Source of the DNA: Aquimarina sp.
GTDB taxonomy: Bacteria > Bacteroidota > Bacteroidia > Flavobacteriales > Flavobacteriaceae
NCBI GenBank assembly: GCA_011524575.1
Contig: WTKB01000167.1
Location: 1 to 9,834 of the forward strand
Reading direction: 5' to 3'
DNA length: 9,834 nucleotides
Positions within the stretch are counted from its first letter, which is position 1; each line of letters begins with the position of its first letter. The notes below the pieces were generated by a model. It was not told where the DNA came from. It ran no database searches and worked only from the letters and a program-made list of their open reading frames with translations. A program made the translations under genes and the position numbers. Shown in pieces: positions 6,298-9,834 of this stretch.

Positions 6298-8163
6298 ATG
6301 AGAAAGTTGTTTTTTGTCTTTTTTGTATTGCTTGTTGGCAGTATCTTTCTAGTGCGTTTGTTTTATTTACAAATTTATAACACTTCTGCAGATCAACTTT
6401 CGAGAAACAACGCAGTAAAAGCCATCTATGAGTACCCCCTTCGTGGTGATATTTATGATCGCAACAATAAGTTATTAGTTTCTAGTGTACCTTCTTATGA
6501 TATTATGGTCATCCCCAGAGAGGTAAAGGCTTTTGATACGCTGGAGTTTTGTAACACCATTCATCTTCCCAAAGAAAAATTAATTAAAATATTAAAAAGA
6601 GCCAAACGCTATTCATCTCGTTTGCCTTCTGTAGTAGTGCGTCAACTATCTCGTAGTGAATATGCTTACTTGCAAGAGAAATTATATAAGTTTCAAGGTT
6701 TTTATATTCAAAAACGTTCTTTACGTTTTTACGAAACGCATTGTGCTTCTAATGTTTTGGGCTATACGGGTGAAGTAAGTCGGGCAACTGCCAAAAAAGA
6801 TCCATATTATAATATTGGTGATCAGACAGGTATTCAAGGGGTGGAAAAGCAATATGAAGAAGCTCTTAGGGGAGAAAAGGGAGTGCGGTATCTTCAAAAA
6901 GATCGTTTTAATCGTGAGATCGGATCTTATAAAGAAGGTTTGTATGATTCTTTACCTGTTAAAGGTAAAGATGTTAGTATTACTCTTGATATAGATTTGC
7001 AGGCTTATGGCGAAAAACTCATGCAAAATAAACGAGGAGGAATTGTTGCTATAGAACCTTCTTCTGGCGAAGTACTAGCCTTAGTAACAGCTCCTAGTTA
7101 TGATCCAAAAATATTAGTAGGACGTCAACGTTCTCAAAACTTTACAGAATTATTCTATGATAGTATATCTAAGCCTCTTATGGATAGGGGGTTACAAGCA
7201 GAATATCCTCCGGGTTCAACTTTTAAAATGCTTAATGCTTTAATTGCTTTACAGGAAGATGTTGTTGATCCATCAGAGATTTTTTCGTGTTATAATGGTT
7301 ATAAATATTCCAGACGAAGAAAAATGGGATGCCACGATCATAAAAACAAAGTAAATCTAGATGAAGCCATTGCGCTTTCTTGTAATTCTTATTTTGCACA
7401 AGTTTATCGTAGAGCTATCGAGAAGTATCCATCCGCACCAATAGGTTTAGATAATTGGCAAGATCATGCTTTAAGTTTTGGTTTTGGTAATTATTTAGGA
7501 TATGATTTACCTGTAGGTCGTAGTGGGAAAATTCCTAAATCTAAGTATTACGACAAAATTTACCCTCGTGGCAGTTGGCGAGCAGTTACCACACTTTCTA
7601 ATGCTATTGGGCAAGGTGAAATTTTAGCTACACCAATCCAACTGGCTAACTTCACTGCAGCTATTGCAAATCGTGGTTTTTTCTATACACCACATTTTAT
7701 AAAAAAAATTGATAATCAACCCATTACTATTGATAAATATACCATACCAAGAAAAACTTCTATCGATAGTTTACATTTTGAAGAAGTTATAGCAGGTATG
7801 CAATCTGTTTTTGATAAAGGTACTGCCGAATTTTTACAAGTAAAAGATATTGAAATTTGTGGGAAAACAGGTACTTCTGAAAACTTCACTAAAATTAATG
7901 GCAAACGGGTACAACTCACCGATCATTCTATTTTTATAGCTTTTGCACCAAAACACGATCCAAAAATCGCCTTAGCAGTTTTTGTAGAAAATGGTTATTG
8001 GGGAGCTCGTTATGCAGGAAGAATCTCTAGTCTAATGATTGAAAAGTACCTTAAAGGAGAGGTGGAAAGTGTAAAGCATTTAGAGAGATGGGTGCTTTCC
8101 CATAGTCTAGAGGAAGAATACCAAAAGCCCTATAGTGGTAAACCTTTTAAAATTAATCGCTAA
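6298..8163 (+). CDS. mrdA: Penicillin-binding protein 2, elongation-specific transpeptidase
   Basis: A class B penicillin-binding protein that cross-links new peptidoglycan in the periplasm as partner of RodA. It has one N-terminal membrane anchor (about residues 4-21) and a dimerisation/pedestal domain from about residue 45 (YPLRGDIYDR) to about 220. The transpeptidase domain has all three active-site motifs: SxxK at Ser307-Lys310 (PPGSTFK), SxN at Ser361-Asn363 (SCN) and KTG at 523-525. It would be a beta-lactam target. I start it at the ATG at 6298 (621 residues). An in-frame TTG at 6292 directly after the mreD stop would add two residues (Met-Phe), but MRKLFF fits the usual flavobacterial N-terminus better. 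It sits 6 bp after mreD and 18 bp before rodA. The sequence also shows the family block GWRA-like SWRAVTTLSNAIGQGE near 426. It looks intact. Confidence 0.96.
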   Translation: MRKLFFVFFVLLVGSIFLVRLFYLQIYNTSADQLSRNNAVKAIYEYPLRGDIYDRNNKLLVSSVPSYDIMVIPREVKAFDTLEFCNTIHLPKEKLIKILKRAKRYSSRLPSVVVRQLSRSEYAYLQEKLYKFQGFYIQKRSLRFYETHCASNVLGYTGEVSRATAKKDPYYNIGDQTGIQGVEKQYEEALRGEKGVRYLQKDRFNREIGSYKEGLYDSLPVKGKDVSITLDIDLQAYGEKLMQNKRGGIVAIEPSSGEVLALVTAPSYDPKILVGRQRSQNFTELFYDSISKPLMDRGLQAEYPPGSTFKMLNALIALQEDVVDPSEIFSCYNGYKYSRRRKMGCHDHKNKVNLDEAIALSCNSYFAQVYRRAIEKYPSAPIGLDNWQDHALSFGFGNYLGYDLPVGRSGKIPKSKYYDKIYPRGSWRAVTTLSNAIGQGEILATPIQLANFTAAIANRGFFYTPHFIKKIDNQPITIDKYTIPRKTSIDSLHFEEVIAGMQSVFDKGTAEFLQVKDIEICGKTGTSENFTKINGKRVQLTDHSIFIAFAPKHDPKIALAVFVENGYWGARYAGRISSLMIEKYLKGEVESVKHLERWVLSHSLEEEYQKPYSGKPFKINR

Positions 8164-8181
8164 TTTCTATAATATCTTGCT

Positions 8182-9429
8182 ATGAGAATAAATTGGAGTA
8201 ATTTTGATTGGGTAAGTGTGTTTCTTTATGTGTTGTTAGTCTTTTTTGGTTGGGTTAATATTTGCTCGGCATCTAGTGCCAATACCGAAATTATTTCTTT
8301 TTTCGACCTTTCTCATTTTTATGGCAAACAAGCACTTTGGATTGGTTTAGGTATTGTTATGATTATTATGCTTTTATCTTTAGATGCTAAGTTTTTTGAG
8401 CGTTTTTCTGGGCTTATTTACATACTCGCTATTTTGAGTTTGGTACTTGTCCTTATTATAGGACAAAAAATTTCTGGTGCTCGTTCTTGGTTTTCTTTTG
8501 GTGGTATGAGCATTCAACCTTCCGAGTTTGTTAAAGCAGCTACGGCATTAGCACTGGCTAAATATGTAGGTGATTTAAATACCAATATCACTAGGTTTAA
8601 TCATCAGTTACGTGCTTTTTTTATTATTGGCTTACCTGCCTTTCTTATTTTATTACAACCAGATGCAGGTAGTGCTTTGGTTTTTAGTGCATTGCTTTTT
8701 TCACTATACAGGGAGGGGGTTACGGGTATTTATTTTTTTGTAGGTTTTTTAGCTATTGGATTATTTTTAGCAACACTGTATTTAGGTGCTTTTTATGTGT
8801 GTATAGGTGTTTTTTTAGTCCAACTTTTGGTCTATTACTTTAGTAATAAAAAATCTAAGACTCGTATGTTTTTTGTGGCTGCTTTTATGGTGATGGCAGC
8901 CTATGTATATTCTGTGAGTTATGTTTTTTATAATGTATTTGAGCAACATCACCGTGATCGTATTCATGTAGTTTTAGGTTTAAAAAAAGACAGTAGAGGT
9001 ATTGGATATAATACTATTCAAAGTGAGATAGCTATTGGTAGTGGCGGTTGGTGGGGACGTGGTTGGCAACAAGGTACACAAACACGTGGTGGCTTTGTTC
9101 CAGAACAACATACCGATTATATCTTTAGTGCCGTTGGTGAAGAATGGGGGTTTATAGGTAGTGCTGCCACAGTTATTGTTTTTATAGCACTTATTCTTAG
9201 GATTATTTACGTTTCCGAACGTCAAAAGACCCAATTTAATAGAGTGTATGGTTATAGTATTGCTTCCATATTCTTTGTGCATTTTTTTGTGAACATCGGT
9301 ATGGTAATAGGTCTGTTACCCACAGTAGGAATTCCTTTGCCTTTTTTTAGTTATGGCGGATCGGGCTTATGGGCTTTTACAATATTGTTATTTATTTTTT
9401 TAAAATTAGACTTGCACCGTTTGGATTAG
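8182..9429 (+). CDS. rodA: RodA, SEDS-family peptidoglycan glycosyltransferase
   Basis: A polytopic inner-membrane enzyme that polymerises lipid II into glycan strands for cell elongation, in complex with PBP2. About ten hydrophobic segments are seen. SEDS signatures are GARSWFSFG (99-107, with Trp103), QPSEFVKAA (112-120), QPDAGSALVF (159-168), EIAIGSGGWWGRGW (282-295) and PEQHTDYIF (307-315). The aspartate of that last motif, Asp312, matches the catalytically essential residue of characterised RodA proteins. PFFSYGGSG (387-395) comes near the end. At 415 residues it is longer than the roughly 370 of E. coli RodA; the extra length lies mainly in the membrane region at about 175-250 and is, from memory, normal for flavobacterial RodA. 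It is the last gene of the operon, and its stop codon sits in a hairpin that looks like a terminator. Confidence 0.96.
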   Translation: MRINWSNFDWVSVFLYVLLVFFGWVNICSASSANTEIISFFDLSHFYGKQALWIGLGIVMIIMLLSLDAKFFERFSGLIYILAILSLVLVLIIGQKISGARSWFSFGGMSIQPSEFVKAATALALAKYVGDLNTNITRFNHQLRAFFIIGLPAFLILLQPDAGSALVFSALLFSLYREGVTGIYFFVGFLAIGLFLATLYLGAFYVCIGVFLVQLLVYYFSNKKSKTRMFFVAAFMVMAAYVYSVSYVFYNVFEQHHRDRIHVVLGLKKDSRGIGYNTIQSEIAIGSGGWWGRGWQQGTQTRGGFVPEQHTDYIFSAVGEEWGFIGSAATVIVFIALILRIIYVSERQKTQFNRVYGYSIASIFFVHFFVNIGMVIGLLPTVGIPLPFFSYGGSGLWAFTILLFIFLKLDLHRLD

Positions 9430-9459
9430 AGCTTAAACAAGTTTTTAGTTGCTCTTTTT
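9428..9459 (+). terminator. Probable intrinsic terminator of the mre-rod operon
   Basis: AGAGC (9428-9432) pairs with GCTCT (9451-9455), with AAC/GTT (9436-9438 and 9448-9450) able to extend the stem past a small bulge. A run of five T follows (9455-9459). The hairpin begins inside the rodA stop codon. Its sequence is a shortened relative of the repeat at 1017-1071: TTAAACAAGTTTTTA (9433-9447) matches TTAAACAAGTTCTTA (1057-1071) at 14 of 15 bases. The stem is modest, but the position and T-run fit a terminator. Confidence 0.5.
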
Positions 9460-9523
9460 ATATACCTACTATATATTAAGGACACTTTTTCCTAAAAGTT
9501 GATCAATTTATTTCCCATCTTCA

Positions 9524-9537
9524 ATACCAATTGGTAT
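9524..9537. repeat. Collapsed copy of the AATTGGTATAA palindrome (14-bp perfect palindrome)
   Basis: ATACCAATTGGTAT is a perfect 14-bp palindrome. It is what results when the left end (ATACCAATT) and right end (AATTGGTAT) of the 162-bp element at 1846-2007 are joined with the interior missing. The flanking TAAC on the right resembles the bases beyond other copies. It may be a deletion product, an excision-like footprint, or a short ancestral palindrome. Confidence 0.45.
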
Positions 9538-9571
9538 AACTACATTTATATTTTTTTCGATCTCTAGCTAT

Positions 9572-9599
9572 TTTTCTTTTGCCTTAACGCAAAAGAAAA
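9572..9599. other. 11-bp perfect hairpin, orientation unclear
   Basis: TTTTCTTTTGC (9572-9582) pairs perfectly with GCAAAAGAAAA (9589-9599) around a 6-nt loop, CTTAAC. No U-run lies beyond either arm, but the arms are A/T-rich at the base, so it could act as a weak bidirectional terminator. It may also be a dispersed hairpin repeat of the kind common between flavobacterial genes. No gene is linked to it. Confidence 0.4.
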
Positions 9600-9634
9600 T
9601 CCTTTGAAGTAATTTTTAGAGGATCTGTATTTGA

Positions 9635-9654
9635 TTTAGAGCTTGTTTAAACAA
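9635..9654. repeat. GTTTAAAC-core repeat, second intact left arm
   Basis: TTTAGAGCTTGTTTAAAC (9635-9652) is identical over 18 bases to 1017-1034. Its end forms the perfect 12-bp palindrome TTGTTTAAACAA (9643-9654). Unlike the copy at 1017 it lies in non-coding DNA, so the sequence is not conserved merely because of a coding constraint. Confidence 0.55.
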
Positions 9655-9834
9655 ACTTTAAATAGAATTTTTTTACTAGGTGTAAAAATTTACTTTTAAT
9701 GGTGTTTTTTATTAGGTAAAGTACATATTTGTTAGTCAAAATCACTATATTAGCCGCTGAATAGCATAATCTTAATCAGTTTTGCTGTTTTAGTTAATCA
9801 TTTAATTTTCATCAATTAAGTTAATTATTTTTGT
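9655..9834. other. Non-coding remainder to the window edge
   Basis: Very AT-rich DNA without an open frame of note. A TATATTAG at 9746-9753 is one mismatch from the TAnnTTTG -7 element, but a well-spaced TTG is missing upstream (the nearest ends 14 bp before). Any promoter for a gene beyond the edge is therefore speculative. TTAATT/AATTAA (9802-9807 and 9814-9819) could pair but is expected by chance at this composition. I see nothing else here. Confidence 0.4.

Noticed and set aside
7716..7919. 67-codon open frame on the - strand inside mrdA
   Set aside because: Antisense to the KTG region of PBP2; no independent support.
8980..9282. 100-codon open frame on the - strand inside rodA
   Set aside because: Asn/Thr-rich product is the antisense reading of conserved SEDS motifs; no support as a gene.
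1..9834. Hidden defence, mobile or biosynthetic system in the window
   Set aside because: Every sizeable frame is accounted for by housekeeping genes. No transposase, integrase, CRISPR spacing pattern, tRNA or toxin-like small gene was found on either strand.

Overview
The window is an AT-rich chromosomal stretch that reads as Bacteroidota, most likely a marine-type member of the Flavobacteriaceae. Three things point there: the protein sequences (flavobacterial PurH, MreB, PBP2 and RodA wording, and an RluF-like enzyme), the absence of clear Shine-Dalgarno sequences before the genes, and candidate promoters of the TTG...TAnnTTTG kind. All eight supported genes lie on the + strand. I found no phage, transposase, CRISPR, toxin-antitoxin or defence genes; this is an ordinary housekeeping region, and its unusual content lies in the intergenic repeats.

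Layout. 1-177: short non-coding region with fragments of two dispersed repeats. 178-1032: an alpha/beta hydrolase of unknown substrate, starting with TTG. 1142-1846: RluF-type 23S rRNA pseudouridine synthase. 1847-2203: a 357-bp gap largely filled by a 162-bp imperfect palindrome (1846-2007), then a 16-bp palindrome and the purH leader. 2204-3742: purH, the bifunctional enzyme for the last two steps of IMP synthesis. 3743-3894: a gap with a 17-bp inverted repeat and a candidate promoter close to mreB. 3895-9429: the cell-shape/elongasome operon mreB-mreC-mreD-mrdA-rodA, tightly packed (47 bp, 8-bp overlap, 6 bp and 18 bp between genes). 9430-9834: non-coding, with a probable terminator for rodA and several hairpin repeats.

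How the genes work together. MreB forms membrane-bound filaments. MreC and MreD link these filaments to the periplasmic peptidoglycan machinery. RodA (SEDS glycosyltransferase) polymerises lipid II and PBP2 (mrdA, transpeptidase) cross-links the new strands, which together give rod-shaped elongation. PurH and RluF serve nucleotide supply and ribosome modification. No functional link to the shape operon is evident beyond position, although purH next to mreB is, from memory, common in flavobacteria.

The observations most worth a second look are two small repeat families. One has AATTGGTATAA ends: one long palindromic copy, several solo ends and one collapsed copy. The other has a core TTTAGAGCTTGTTTAAAC and overlaps the stop codons of two genes, where it supplies probable hairpins. 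Both resemble non-autonomous palindromic elements, and whether they are genome-wide cannot be judged from this window.
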